From positions 1-46,560 of the forward strand of contig NZ_SRIC01000035.1 of the NCBI RefSeq assembly GCF_004684775.1: a stretch of DNA of 46,560 bases. The letters run 5' to 3'. The notes beneath the pieces are model-generated. The model did not search any database, was not told the DNA's origin, and saw nothing but the letters and a program-made list of their open reading frames with translations. Origin of the DNA: Streptomyces sp. MZ04. Its GTDB lineage: Bacteria; Actinomycetota; Actinomycetes; Streptomycetales; Streptomycetaceae. Shown here in pieces: positions 17,821 to 26,515 of the stretch (positions within the stretch are counted from its first letter, which is position 1; every line of letters begins with the position of its first letter). The translations under genes and the position numbers were made by a program.

Positions 17821-20235
17821 GTGACAGTCAGCAGACGGACGTTCAGAGCCACCGCGGCTGCCGTGGCGATGGCCGCGGCCGCCGCCACGTTCTCGGCAGC
17901 CACCGCATCGGCCGAGGACAGCGGGCCCACCGGGGCTCCCGCCATCGACCGGCAGGACCCGAGCAGGGCCAAGGCCCAGGTCGACCACGACCTCGACGGG
18001 CCGTTCAGCAAGGAGCAGGCCCAGCAGCGCCAGTCGGCCCTTGAGCAGGTCGTCGCGGGCGACGCCAAGATCCAGAAGCGCGACGGTTCGCAGGTCGTGA
18101 AGCTCGACGACAAGAAGTACGTCGAGCTCGGCCGGCAGCAGACCGACAAGATCTTCACGATCCTGGTGGAGTTCGGGGACAAGGTGGACGACACCACCAT
18201 GTACGACCCCGACGGTCCGGACGGGCCCGAGAAGCCGGTCAAGAAGTACGGCGGCAAGCCAGGACCGGCGCACAACAAAATAGCCGAGCCGGACCGTGCG
18301 AAGGACAACAGCACGGCCTGGCAGAAGGACTACAACCAGAAGCACTTCCAGGACCTCTACTTCGGTGAGGGCAAGGACGCCGACGGCAAGGCCAAGCACT
18401 CGCTGAAGACCTACTACGAGAAGACCTCCTCCGGCCGTTACTCGGTCAACGGTGAGGTCTCCGACTGGGTCAAGGTCGACTACAACGAGGCGCGCTACGG
18501 CTCCAATTACTGCGGCGACACCAACTGCGCCAACGTCTGGGACGCGGTGAAGGACGGCGTCACCGCCTGGACCGCCGACCAGAAGGCCCAGGGCCGCACG
18601 GACGCGCAGATCAAGGCGGACCTCGCCAAGTACGACCTGTGGGACCGCTACGACTTCGACGGCGACGGCAACTTCAACGAGCCGGACGGCTACATCGACC
18701 ACTTCCAGCTCGTGCACGCGGGCGAGGACGAGTCGGCCGGCGGCGGCGCCGAGGGCGAGAACGCCCTCTGGGCGCACCGCTGGTACGCGTACGGCAACGA
18801 CGCGGGCAAGACCGGTCCCGGCGAGAACAAGGCGGGCGGCACGCAGATCGGCGACTCGGGCATCTGGGTCGGCGACTACACGATGCAGCCGGAGAACGGC
18901 GGCCTCGGCGTCTTCGCCCACGAGTACGGCCACGACCTCGGTCTGCCCGACCTGTACGACACCACGGGCAAGGCCGAGAACTCGGTCGGCTTCTGGTCGC
19001 TGATGTCGGCCGGTTCCTGGCTCGGCACCGGCAAGGACGCCATCGGTGACCTGCCGGGCGACATGACCGCCTGGGACAAGTTCCAGCTGGGCTGGCTCGA
19101 CTACGGCAAGGCGAAGGCGGCGACCAAGTCGACGCACAAGCTGGGTGTTTCGGAGTACAACACCAAGAACAAGCAGGCGCTCGTCGTCGAGCTGCCGAAG
19201 AAGGCCGTCACCACCACGGTGGTCAAGCCGACCGAGGGCTCCAAGCAGTGGTGGAGCGACCAGGGCGACGACCTCAAGAACACCCTGACGCGGTCGGTCG
19301 ACCTGACCGGCAAGTCCAAGGCCGAGCTGTCCCTTGACGGTTGGTGGGACATCGAGGCCAACTACGACTACCTCTACACCGAGGTGTCGACGGACGGCGG
19401 CGCCAACTGGACGCCCGTGGACGGCACCGCGGACGGCAAGGCCATCCCGCGCGACGCCGGTGACAAGCCCGCGTTGACCGGTGTCTCGGGTGCGTACAAG
19501 AAGCTCGCCTTCCCGCTCGACGCGTACGCCGGCAAGAAGATCGACCTCCGTTTCCGGTACGCGACGGACGGCGGCACGGCCGGCAAGGGCTTCGCGGCCG
19601 ACAAGCTCGCCGTGACGGCGGACGGCGCGAAGGTCTTCGAGGACGGTGCCGAGGGCGACGACAACGGCTGGACGTCCAAGGGCTTTTCGCGCATCGGCGA
19701 GTCCTTCACCAAGGACTACGACCAGTACTACCTCGCGGAGAACCGCCAGTACGTGTCGTACGACAAGACCCTGAAGGTCGGCCCGTACAACTTCGGCTTC
19801 TCCAAGTCCCGTCCGGACTGGGTCGAGCACTACGCGTACCAGACCGGCCTGATGGTCTGGCAGTGGGACACCTCGCAGAAGGACAACAACGTCAGCAAGC
19901 ACCCCGGCCAGGGCCTGATCCTGCCGGTGGACGCGCACGCCAAGCCGCTGCAGTGGGCGGACGGCACGTTGCTGCGGAACAAGATCCAGCCGTTCGACGC
20001 GCCGTTCAGCACGTACGCGACGGACGCGTTCACGCTCCACAACGCGGACGTGGCGCTGAAGATCAAGTCTCAGAAGGGCGTCCCGGTCTTCGACGACCAC
20101 AAGGGCACCTACTGGTTCAAGGAGAACCCCACGGGAAGCGTGAAGGTCACTGACACCAACACGAAGATCAAGATCGTCAAGGAGCCGAAGGATGGCTCGT
20201 CGATCACGGTCCAGGTGGCTCCCTCGGTGAAGTAG
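17821..20235 (+). CDS. Secreted M6 family metalloprotease (immune inhibitor A-like)
   Basis: An 804-residue secreted zinc protease. The signal peptide is clear: SRRTF start, an Ala-rich core and a likely cut after ATASA (about residue 32). A propeptide (about 40-130) precedes the catalytic domain. The zinc motif HEYGHDLGLPD starts at His367, with Glu368 catalytic. A region after about 500 resembles the beta-sandwich (MAM/jelly-roll-like) domains of immune inhibitor A proteins. The family degrades extracellular proteins. The GTG has GGGAGG 10 nt upstream. A strong terminator follows, so it is monocistronic. ATG 17731 in the same frame would bury the signal peptide and is rejected. Confidence 0.92.
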   Translation: MTVSRRTFRATAAAVAMAAAAATFSAATASAEDSGPTGAPAIDRQDPSRAKAQVDHDLDGPFSKEQAQQRQSALEQVVAGDAKIQKRDGSQVVKLDDKKYVELGRQQTDKIFTILVEFGDKVDDTTMYDPDGPDGPEKPVKKYGGKPGPAHNKIAEPDRAKDNSTAWQKDYNQKHFQDLYFGEGKDADGKAKHSLKTYYEKTSSGRYSVNGEVSDWVKVDYNEARYGSNYCGDTNCANVWDAVKDGVTAWTADQKAQGRTDAQIKADLAKYDLWDRYDFDGDGNFNEPDGYIDHFQLVHAGEDESAGGGAEGENALWAHRWYAYGNDAGKTGPGENKAGGTQIGDSGIWVGDYTMQPENGGLGVFAHEYGHDLGLPDLYDTTGKAENSVGFWSLMSAGSWLGTGKDAIGDLPGDMTAWDKFQLGWLDYGKAKAATKSTHKLGVSEYNTKNKQALVVELPKKAVTTTVVKPTEGSKQWWSDQGDDLKNTLTRSVDLTGKSKAELSLDGWWDIEANYDYLYTEVSTDGGANWTPVDGTADGKAIPRDAGDKPALTGVSGAYKKLAFPLDAYAGKKIDLRFRYATDGGTAGKGFAADKLAVTADGAKVFEDGAEGDDNGWTSKGFSRIGESFTKDYDQYYLAENRQYVSYDKTLKVGPYNFGFSKSRPDWVEHYAYQTGLMVWQWDTSQKDNNVSKHPGQGLILPVDAHAKPLQWADGTLLRNKIQPFDAPFSTYATDAFTLHNADVALKIKSQKGVPVFDDHKGTYWFKENPTGSVKVTDTNTKIKIVKEPKDGSSITVQVAPSVK

Positions 20236-20260
20236 TTCGCATTTCCGCAGGTCAAAGCGT

Positions 20261-20296
20261 GATCGGCCGTCGCCCTCTAGCGGGCGGCGGCCGATC
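20261..20296 (+). terminator. Terminator after the M6 protease
   Basis: A 15-bp stem (20261-20275 with 20282-20296, one G-T pair), 6-nt loop, followed by GTGTTT. Confidence 0.75.
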
Positions 20297-20382
20297 GTGT
20301 TTAGGTGCGTCCAGAGGATTTCTTATTGACGCGGGGTCCGGCCAGGGACCTCGTGCGATGTCTTACGGGGGTGTGACCAGCC

Positions 20383-20712
20383 ATGTCCGCAGGAGGTTTC
20401 AGCCGGCTGCCGAACGGCACCGTGGTGGTGGCCCTGACGCTGCCGAGCCCGTCGGTGTGCGGGGGGAATGTCCGGATGATCGTCCACGCGGTGAACCGGG
20501 CGAGGGCGCTGACGCGCCTGCGCAATCTGGGCCTGCGGGCGGTCTATCTGCGGGGCAACGCGGAACCTCCGACCCCGGACGAGATCACGGCCGTCCTGCA
20601 CCACCCCGACGGCCTCATATGGCGCACGGCACCGGACGCTGCGGCTGAGCTTTGGCATCCGATTCGCGCCCTGAAGCGTCAGAGGCCGGGGGCGCGGCCG
20701 TCCGGGGTGTGA
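20383..20712 (+). CDS. Conserved hypothetical protein
   Basis: A 109-residue soluble protein, basic, with alternating strand/helix pattern (VRMIVHAVNRARALTRLRNLGLRAVYLRG). No domain is recognised. The ATG has GGGGTGTG upstream. It is convergent with pncA, ending 17 bp from it. Its coding bias fits the region, and it sits at a position where other Streptomyces carry a small unknown ORF, but I cannot assign a function. Confidence 0.6.
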   Translation: MSAGGFSRLPNGTVVVALTLPSPSVCGGNVRMIVHAVNRARALTRLRNLGLRAVYLRGNAEPPTPDEITAVLHHPDGLIWRTAPDAAAELWHPIRALKRQRPGARPSGV

Positions 20713-20729
20713 GCGCTCCGGAATGGCCT

Positions 20730-21314
20730 CTAGACGACCGGCTTCCCCGTGAGCTCGACCCCCGCCTCCCGCAGCTCCTCCAGAGCCCGCTCCGTCGTCG
20801 CCTCCGCGACCCCCGCGGTCAGGTCCAGGAGGACCACCGTGCTGAATCCTTCCCGCACGGCGTCGAGCGCGGTCGCCCGTACGCAGTGGTCCGTGGCGAT
20901 ACCGACCACGTCCACCTCGGTGATGTGCCGCGCCCGCAGCCAGTCCGCGAGGGACACGTCGTTCTCGTCGACCCCCTCGAAGCCGCTGTACGCGGCCGAG
21001 TAGGCCCCCTTGTCGAAGACCGCGTCGATCGCCCCGGACGCGACCACCGGCGCGAAGTTCGGGTGGAAGCCGATCCCTTCGGTCCCCGCCACACAGTGCG
21101 GCGGCCAGGAGCGGGCATAGTCCGGGTGGTCGGAGAAGTGGTCGCCCGGCTCGATGTGGTGGTCCCGGGTGGCCACCACGTGCCGGTAGCCCGCAGGGGC
21201 CTGGCCGATCAGCTCGGTGATGGCGGCGGCCACGTCCGCGCCCCCGGCGACCGCGAGGCTGCCGCCCTCGCAGAAGTCGTTCTGCACATCGACGACGATC
21301 AGAGCGCGGCGCAT
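20730..21314 (-). CDS. pncA: Nicotinamidase
   Basis: A 194-residue cysteine hydrolase converting nicotinamide to nicotinate in NAD salvage. The catalytic triad is visible: Asp9 (VVDVQNDF), Lys102 (FDKGAYSAAYSGF) and Cys144 (IATDHCVRATALDA). The metal-binding residues are in TRDHHIEPGDHF (Asp51, His53, His59). ATG 21314 has GAAGGA 8 nt upstream; the longer GTG start at 21335 overlaps that site. Its product is used by the next gene, pncB, on the same strand, an apparent salvage pair separated by 138 bp. Confidence 0.93.
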   Translation of the reverse strand: MRRALIVVDVQNDFCEGGSLAVAGGADVAAAITELIGQAPAGYRHVVATRDHHIEPGDHFSDHPDYARSWPPHCVAGTEGIGFHPNFAPVVASGAIDAVFDKGAYSAAYSGFEGVDENDVSLADWLRARHITEVDVVGIATDHCVRATALDAVREGFSTVVLLDLTAGVAEATTERALEELREAGVELTGKPVV

Positions 21315-21452
21315 CGGGTGTCCTTCGGTCGGCACGGCTGGCTGGGTAGCTGCGGGGACTCGGCCGGATGAACCGAGCGTAGAGACTTCCGTCGCGTTGC
21401 GGGAGGGGGCGTTCGGCTGCCCCGGCGCGCGAGGAGCGGCGGCCGCCTCGCC

Positions 21453-22781
21453 TCAGACGTACTCCGTGGGGATGACCGGCTCGCCCTTGGAGAGCTGGGT
21501 GGCGGAGAGGGGGAGCCGGGCCCGTGCCGCCGCGTGCCGGTCGCGGACCGTGTCCAGCGGCTCGCGCGCCACGACCTCGCCGCCCTTGATCAGCTCGACG
21601 AGCAGCTGGTGGTCGGCGAGGTCCATCGGCACCGGTCCTGTGCCGATCACCTCGGCCTCGGCTACCCCGTGCTCGTCGGGCCGCCGGGCGGCCCACTTGC
21701 GGCCGCCGACGGACGACTTCGCACCGAGCGACTTCTTGGCCACTGGCTCCAGCGGGGCCTTGGGGTCCGCCGAGTGGGCGCGCGCCACCAGCTTGTAGAC
21801 CATCGAGCAGGTGGGGTGCCCGGAACCGGTGACGAGCTGGGTGCCCACGCCGTACGCGTCGACGGGCGCCGCGGCCAGCGAGGCGATGGCGTACTCGTCG
21901 AGGTCGGAGGTCACGACGATCTTCGTCTTCGTCGCGCCGAGCTCGTCCAGCTGCTGCCGCACCCGGTGCGCGACCAGGAGCAGGTCACCGGAGTCGATGC
22001 GCACGGCGCCGAGCTCGGGCCCGGCGACCTCGACGGCGGTGCGGACGGCCTCGGTCACGTCGTACGTGTCGACCAGGAGCGTCGTGCCGGGGCCGAGGGA
22101 GTCCACCTGGGCCTGGAAGGCGTCCCGTTCGTTGTCGTGCAGGAGGGTGAAGGCGTGCGCGGACGTGCCGACCGTGGGGATGTCGTAGCGGAAGCCCGCC
22201 GCCAGGTCGGAGGTGGTGGTGAAGCCGCCGACGTACGCGGCGCGCGATGCGGCGACGGCCGCCAGCTCGTGCGTGCGGCGCGCGCCCATCTCGATCAGCG
22301 GGCGCTCACCGGCGGCCGAGGCCATCCGGGACGCGGCGGCCGCGATCGCCGAGTCGTGGTTGAGGATGGAGAGGATCACCGTCTCCAGGAGCACGCACTC
22401 CGCGAAGGAGCCCTCGACGCGCAGGATCGGCGAGCCGGGGAAGTAGGCCTCGCCCTCCGGATAGCCCCAGATGTCACCGCGGAAGCGGTACGAGGCGAGC
22501 CATTGGAGGGTCTCCTCGTCGACGACACGGCGCTCGCGCAGGAAGCCGATGACGTCGGCGTCGAAGCGGAAGTTCTCCACGGCGTCCAGGACCCGCCCGG
22601 TGCCGGCCACCACTCCGTAGCGCCGTCCCTCGGGCAGTCTGCGCGTGAAGACCTCGAAGACGGAGCGCCGGTCGGCGGTGCCGGCCTTCAGCGCGGCCTG
22701 CAGCATCGTCAGCTCGTAGTGATCGGTGAAGAGCGCCGTCGACGGAACATCCACCGGCAGCCCAAGGTCCGCTGTGTTCAT
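21453..22781 (-). CDS. pncB: Nicotinate phosphoribosyltransferase
   Basis: A 442-residue enzyme making nicotinate mononucleotide from nicotinate and PRPP with ATP use. Signature segments: [16 protein letters not shown] (N-terminal), [29 protein letters not shown] (phosphate-binding) and VVTSDLDEY. It pairs functionally with pncA downstream. ATG 22781 is preferred: -10 TAGCAT (22794-22789) lies 7 nt upstream with a TCGTCA -35 18 bp further, indicating a leaderless mRNA. Divergent from clpS. In mycobacteria pncB1 is likewise next to clpS. Confidence 0.94.
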   Translation of the reverse strand: MNTADLGLPVDVPSTALFTDHYELTMLQAALKAGTADRRSVFEVFTRRLPEGRRYGVVAGTGRVLDAVENFRFDADVIGFLRERRVVDEETLQWLASYRFRGDIWGYPEGEAYFPGSPILRVEGSFAECVLLETVILSILNHDSAIAAAASRMASAAGERPLIEMGARRTHELAAVAASRAAYVGGFTTTSDLAAGFRYDIPTVGTSAHAFTLLHDNERDAFQAQVDSLGPGTTLLVDTYDVTEAVRTAVEVAGPELGAVRIDSGDLLLVAHRVRQQLDELGATKTKIVVTSDLDEYAIASLAAAPVDAYGVGTQLVTGSGHPTCSMVYKLVARAHSADPKAPLEPVAKKSLGAKSSVGGRKWAARRPDEHGVAEAEVIGTGPVPMDLADHQLLVELIKGGEVVAREPLDTVRDRHAAARARLPLSATQLSKGEPVIPTEYV

Positions 22782-22788
22782 ACGAAGG

Positions 22789-22818
22789 ATGCTACCCCGC
22801 ATCTCGTCACTCTGACGA
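22789..22818 (-). promoter_or_regulatory. Promoter of pncB (leaderless)
   Basis: On the minus strand: TCGTCA (22818-22813), 18-bp spacer, TAGCAT (22794-22789), then 7 nt to the ATG at 22781. Confidence 0.5.
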
Positions 22819-22861
22819 TTTCCCGGGCCCATTTGTGCGCGGCCCCCCTACGGGTGGCAGC

Positions 22862-23176
22862 ATGGGACAAGTGAGTACGGCTCCCGCAGAGATCACGCGC
22901 CCGGAATCGGCCGAAGAGACGTTCGCCGTCCCTGAGCCGGACGTTCCCTGGATCACGCTCGTGCACAACGACCCGGTCAACCTGATGAGCTACGTGACGT
23001 ACGTGTTCCAGTCGTACTTCGGGTACTCGAAGCACAAGGCCACAAAACTGATGATGGATGTGCACCACAAGGGCCGAGCCGTGGTCTCCACCGGCACGCG
23101 CGAGGAGATGGAGCGCGACGTCCAGGCCATGCACGGGTACGGGCTGTGGGCCACCCTCCAGCAGGACCGCAAGTAG
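22862..23176 (+). CDS. clpS: ClpS adaptor of the ClpAP/ClpCP protease
   Basis: A 104-residue N-degron adaptor. The ClpS core (about 30-104) shows [20 protein letters not shown], the hydrophobic-pocket helix [16 protein letters not shown] and the closing GYGLWATLQ. Asn36-Asp37 are the residues that hold the N-terminal amino group of substrates. The first 28 residues form the flexible N-terminal extension needed for delivery. GTG 22871 is an alternative start. It is followed by DUF2017, a conserved pairing across actinobacteria. Confidence 0.95.
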   Translation: MGQVSTAPAEITRPESAEETFAVPEPDVPWITLVHNDPVNLMSYVTYVFQSYFGYSKHKATKLMMDVHHKGRAVVSTGTREEMERDVQAMHGYGLWATLQQDRK

Positions 23177-23215
23177 CAGGCCGACAGCAGTGGACCGGAA
23201 GCAGCGACGCATCTG

Positions 23216-23812
23216 ATGCCAGGACAATTCGAAGCGATCCCCGGGGGCGGCGCAGCCGTCGCGCTCGACGAGGTCGAGATCTCGATCATCCGCTCCCTCG
23301 CCGTCCAGCTCCTGGAGCTGATCGGCCCGGGCCCGGCCGAGGACGCAACCGGCGATCCGCTCGCCGAGCTGTTCGCGGAAGGCCCCAGCGAGCCGCCGAC
23401 CGACCCGGTGCTCCAGCGGCTGCTGCCCGACGCGTACGGCGGACCGGGCAGCGAGAAGGCCGACGAGGGCGAACTGCGGGCGTACTCCGCGGAGTTCAGG
23501 CGCTTCACCGAGAACGACCTGCGGGCCAAGAAGCGGGACGACGCGCTCGTCGTGATCCGCTCCCTGGACTCCATGACGGCGGCCGGTGACGGCGGTGCCG
23601 TCCTCAAGCTGTCGGCGGAGGAGTCCCGGCACTGGCTCGGCGCCCTCAACGACCTGCGCCTCGCGATCGGCGCCCGCCTCGACGTCATCGACGAGGAGGA
23701 CACGGACCTCCTCTACCAGCTGCCGGAGTCGGATGCGCGTAAACCGATGGTGATGGCCTATTTGTGGCTGGGTGGTCTGCAGGAGACGCTGGTCAGCACG
23801 TTGCTGGTGTAG
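23216..23812 (+). CDS. DUF2017 protein
   Basis: A 198-residue soluble, acidic, mostly helical protein of the actinobacterial DUF2017 family, recognised by position directly after clpS and the pattern ALDEVEISIIRSLAVQLLELI at the N-terminus and LSAEESRHWLGALNDLRLAIGARL in the C-terminal half. Its function is unknown. The persistent clpS linkage suggests a role in Clp-dependent proteolysis, which is inference. It is probably cotranscribed with clpS (39-bp gap). Confidence 0.85.
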   Translation: MPGQFEAIPGGGAAVALDEVEISIIRSLAVQLLELIGPGPAEDATGDPLAELFAEGPSEPPTDPVLQRLLPDAYGGPGSEKADEGELRAYSAEFRRFTENDLRAKKRDDALVVIRSLDSMTAAGDGGAVLKLSAEESRHWLGALNDLRLAIGARLDVIDEEDTDLLYQLPESDARKPMVMAYLWLGGLQETLVSTLLV

Positions 23813-24163
23813 TGAACCGGCTCACCCGGGCCGAAAATCGATGTAGACGGCACCTGCAACAGGTGTTCGCTCAGCGGGACCTCAAATCCGGATAACGATC
23901 ACGTCACTTCAATGCCCCCGTATGACGCCGCGGGGGAATTTTGTCCGCTTCTTCCAGTGGCCTGCGCCACACGCGGCTGAACCGATCACTGTTGCGGCCG
24001 TGATAAATCTTCACGACCACTCGGCGACGCCACCCATGTCACCGATGGCGCTCGGGCCGGCAGACCGCCGGTAGCACTCCATCCATATCCGGGGGGATCA
24101 GGACCTGATCCGTGGCCATACGCAGACTTGCGGGCACGGATCAGCGTGGAGAAAGGCGTCACC
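23813..24163. other. Intergenic region upstream of the amino-acid permease
   Basis: No gene is supported in these 351 bp. It contains CACCTG-CAA-CAGGTG (23851-23865) and a stronger palindrome at 24095-24111 (listed separately). Confidence 0.5.
24095..24111. promoter_or_regulatory. 17-bp palindrome upstream of the permease
   Basis: GGATCAGG-A-CCTGATCC: perfect 8-bp arms with a 1-bp centre, 53 bp before the permease start. It is a plausible dimeric repressor site; GntR-type regulators often bind such odd-centred sites. The regulator is unknown. Confidence 0.5.
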
Positions 24164-25636
24164 ATGACCTCAGTGCAGGTCGAAGAGCATCACGACGGCA
24201 ATGAGGCCGATCAGGCCCATGGCTCGGCCGGTTCATCCGGCGAGGGCTATCAGCGCGGGCTCGGGGCCCGGCAGATCCAGATGATCGCGATCGGCGGTGC
24301 CATCGGCACCGGCCTGTTCCTCGGCGCGGGCAAGGCCATTCACAAGGCAGGACCCAGCCTCATCCTGGCGTACGCCATCGCCGGCCTCGTCATCTTCTTC
24401 ATCATGCGGGCCCTGGGCGAGCTGCTCATGTACCGCGCCGTCTCGGGCTCCTTCTCGGAGTACGCGCGCGAGTTCATCGGCCCGTTCTTCGGCTACGTGA
24501 CCGGCTGGACGTACTGGCTCTTCTGGGTCGTCACCGGCATCACGGAAGTCACAGCGGCCGCTCAATACATGCAGTTCTGGACGCATGGCAGCATCCCGCA
24601 ATGGGCGTACGCGCTGATCTTCACGGTCATTCTGTACGGCGCCAACCTGATCTCCGTGAAGCTCTTCGGTGAGCTCGAGTTCTGGTTCTCGATGGTCAAG
24701 GTCACCGCGATCATCGGCATGATCCTCATCTGCGCCGGCATCCTCACGATCGGCTTCTCCGACGCCGGTGACACCGCGTCCGTGAGCCACCTGTGGGACC
24801 AGGGCGGGTTCTTCCCGAACGGCATCGGCTCCACGCTGATGACGCTGCAGATCGTGATGTTCGCCTTCCTCGCCGTCGAGCTCGTCGGCGTCACCGCGGG
24901 CGAGTCCAAGGACCCGAAGACCGTCCTGCCCAAGGCCATCAACACCGTGCCGTGGCGCATCGCCGTCTTCTACGTCGGCGCGCTGATCATGATCCTGTCG
25001 GTCGTGCCGTGGACGCAGTTCGTGCCGGGCGTCTCGCCGTTCGTCGCCGCCTTCGACAAGATGGGTCTCGGCGTCGGCGCCGCGATCGTCAACTTCGTCG
25101 TCCTGACGGCCGCGCTCTCCTCCTGCAACTCCGGTATGTACTCCACCGGCCGCATGCTGCGTGACCTGGCGCTGAACGGCCAGGGCCCGCAGTTCTTCAC
25201 CAAGCTGACGAAGAACGGCCTGCCGCTGGTCGGCACCACCTTCTCCGCCGCACTGATGCTGGTCGGCGTCTGGATCAACTACCAGTGGCCGGGCGAGGCG
25301 TTCAACTACGTCGTCTCCTTCGCGACCATCTCCGGCATGTGGGCCTGGATCATGATCCTGGTCTGCCAGATCAAGTACCGCCGCAAGGCCGACCGCGGGG
25401 AGCTGCCGCAGTCCACCTTCCGGGCGCCGGGAGCGCCGTACACGAGCTGGTTCGCGCTGCTCTTCATCGGCATGGTGATCGTGATGATGGGCATCGACAA
25501 GGACGCCCGCATCTCGCTCTACGCCGCCCCGGTGTGGGCGCTCATCCTGGGCGTCGGCTACCTGGTCATGCAGAAGCGCAACGGGCAGTCGACGGGCGGC
25601 GGCTACGCCGAGCCGCAGGACGCGATCAAGTCCTGA
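24164..25636 (+). CDS. APC-family amino-acid permease
   Basis: A 490-residue transporter with about 12 membrane segments, of the AAT group (CycA/AnsP/GabP-like). TM1 shows the unwound GGAIGTGLFLGAGKAI motif that binds the amino-acid backbone, and the GELLMYR and VTGWTYWLFWVVTGITEVTAAAQYM segments fit the group. The exact substrate cannot be told. ATG 24164 has AAAGG 8 nt upstream. The stop lies in a short tandem repeat, then a strong terminator. It interrupts the DUF2017-mec order seen in mycobacteria, so it is a lineage-specific insertion. Confidence 0.9.
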   Translation: MTSVQVEEHHDGNEADQAHGSAGSSGEGYQRGLGARQIQMIAIGGAIGTGLFLGAGKAIHKAGPSLILAYAIAGLVIFFIMRALGELLMYRAVSGSFSEYAREFIGPFFGYVTGWTYWLFWVVTGITEVTAAAQYMQFWTHGSIPQWAYALIFTVILYGANLISVKLFGELEFWFSMVKVTAIIGMILICAGILTIGFSDAGDTASVSHLWDQGGFFPNGIGSTLMTLQIVMFAFLAVELVGVTAGESKDPKTVLPKAINTVPWRIAVFYVGALIMILSVVPWTQFVPGVSPFVAAFDKMGLGVGAAIVNFVVLTAALSSCNSGMYSTGRMLRDLALNGQGPQFFTKLTKNGLPLVGTTFSAALMLVGVWINYQWPGEAFNYVVSFATISGMWAWIMILVCQIKYRRKADRGELPQSTFRAPGAPYTSWFALLFIGMVIVMMGIDKDARISLYAAPVWALILGVGYLVMQKRNGQSTGGGYAEPQDAIKS

Positions 25637-25674
25637 CTCCCGCCTGACTCCCGCCTGATCCCCGCTGATCCCAG
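25633..25674. repeat. 10-11-bp tandem repeat spanning the permease stop codon
   Basis: CTGACTCCCGC at 25633-25643 and 25644-25654, then two variant copies (25655-25664, 25665-25674). The permease stop TGA (25634-25636) is in the first unit and TGA recurs in every copy. Confidence 0.75.
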
Positions 25675-25679
25675 CATGT

Positions 25680-25716
25680 GGGCCGATCCGTACCATCCCT
25701 CGGTACGGATCGGCCC
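25680..25716 (+). terminator. Terminator after the amino-acid permease
   Basis: A 15-bp perfect stem (25680-25694 with 25702-25716) with a 7-nt loop. It lies only 20 bp before the mec start. Confidence 0.75.
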
Positions 25717-25736
25717 CTCTGCTTATCCTGGCTCCC

Positions 25737-26159
25737 ATGCTGACCCTGACCCAGGCCCTCCACGACCAGATCGTCGCGCACGCGCGCCAGGACCACCCCG
25801 ACGAGGCCTGCGGCGTGGTCGCGGGCCCCGCGGGCACCGACCGCGCCGAGCGCTTCATCCCGATGCTGAACGCGGCCCGCTCGCCCACGTTCTACGAGTT
25901 CGACTCGGGCGACCTCCTCAAGCTCTACCGCGAGATGGACGACCGCGACGAGGAGCCGGTGATCGTCTACCACTCGCACACGGCGACCGAGGCGTACCCC
26001 TCGCGCACCGACATCACGTACGCGAACGAGCCCGCCGCGCACTACGTCCTGGTCTCCACGGCGGACACCGACGGCGCCGGCGACTTCCAGTTCCGCTCCT
26101 ACCGGATCGTCGAGGGCGAGGTCACCGAGGAAGAGGTGAAGGTCGTCCAGGCATACTGA
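25737..26159 (+). CDS. mec: Mec-type JAMM metalloprotease (M67)
   Basis: A 140-residue zinc peptidase. The full JAMM motif is present: Glu23 (PDEACG), His79-Ser-His81, Ser89 and Asp92. In M. tuberculosis, Mec releases cysteine from the CysO-cysteine adduct; here cysO and cysM follow, supporting the same role. It may also remove the Met-Val extension from CysO (see findings). TATCCT (25724-25729) lies 7 nt before the ATG, so the mRNA is probably leaderless. Unlike in mycobacteria, a separate promoter and leader lie between mec and cysO. Confidence 0.88.
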   Translation: MLTLTQALHDQIVAHARQDHPDEACGVVAGPAGTDRAERFIPMLNAARSPTFYEFDSGDLLKLYREMDDRDEEPVIVYHSHTATEAYPSRTDITYANEPAAHYVLVSTADTDGAGDFQFRSYRIVEGEVTEEEVKVVQAY

Positions 26160-26200
26160 CCTCACCCCCACCGATCCGGGCACGGCACCCTCCCCGTCCG

Positions 26201-26227
26201 CATGGTGGACGCAATTCGTCCACCATG
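26201..26227. terminator. Hairpin after mec
   Basis: CATGGTGGACG (26201-26211) and CGTCCACCATG (26217-26227): 11-bp perfect stem, 5-nt loop, 41 bp after the mec stop and upstream of the sigma-R-like promoter. Probably a terminator; an operator is possible. Confidence 0.55.
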
Positions 26228-26253
26228 TGAGATCACATTCCAGAACCCGGACC

Positions 26254-26280
26254 GGGAATCGATACGATGACCGCATGGTT
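26254..26280 (+). promoter_or_regulatory. Sigma-R-type promoter of leader-cysO-cysM
   Basis: GGGAAT (26254-26259), 18-bp spacer, GTT (26278-26280): an exact match to the sigma-R (thiol-oxidative stress) consensus GGAAT-N18/19-GTT. Expected transcript start is about 26286-26288, leaving room for the leader ORF at 26302. cysM is a remembered sigma-R target in S. coelicolor. An overlapping TACGAT (26263-26268) could serve an HrdB promoter. Confidence 0.7.
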
Positions 26281-26301
26281 CCCCACGACGTGAGCGACAA
26301 G

Positions 26302-26376
26302 ATGCCGGGCATGCTGCTCGTTGCGCGTCTGCACGTCGATCTGTGCAGGCTCTCGAGCGCGATCTGTCCGCGCTGA
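26302..26376 (+). CDS. Cys-containing leader peptide (putative attenuator)
   Basis: A 24-codon ORF, too short for routine gene calling. It ends LHVDLCRLSSAICPR-stop, matching the actinobacterial 'putative leader peptide' pattern (R-x-H-V-D-L-x-R-x-x-S-A-x-C) found before sulphur-metabolism genes. GTGAG lies 7 nt upstream of ATG 26302; ATG 26311 is an alternative start. The two Cys codons near the end would stall ribosomes when charged tRNA-Cys is short. It lies 139 bp before cysO. The attenuating RNA structure is not resolved by eye. Confidence 0.7.
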   Translation: MPGMLLVARLHVDLCRLSSAICPR

Positions 26377-26493
26377 CCGCTGCCGCCGTACGGCCGTGAG
26401 CCGCGGCGCCACATCCGCGTCCTGCCCCTTGCACCACGCATCTCGCACTACGCACCCGCACGACCGGGCCGCCGCGCGCCCACCCACGTGACT

Positions 26494-26506
26494 CTCCCGA
26501 CAGGAG
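26494..26506 (+). promoter_or_regulatory. Possible ribosome-binding-site hairpin of cysO
   Basis: CTCC (26494-26497) can pair with GGAG (26503-26506), the cysO Shine-Dalgarno core, with a 5-nt loop. It is a short stem that could be one state of a leader-peptide-controlled switch. Weak by itself. Confidence 0.3.
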
Positions 26507-26515
26507 CCCTCAGCC

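Noticed and set aside
17737..20100. 787-codon minus-strand ORF opposite the M6 protease
   Set aside because: Leu/Val/Arg-rich nonsense protein antisense to a clear secreted protease.
23934..23960. Second sigma-R-like promoter (GGGAAT at 23934)
   Set aside because: No GTT at the required 18-19-bp spacing.
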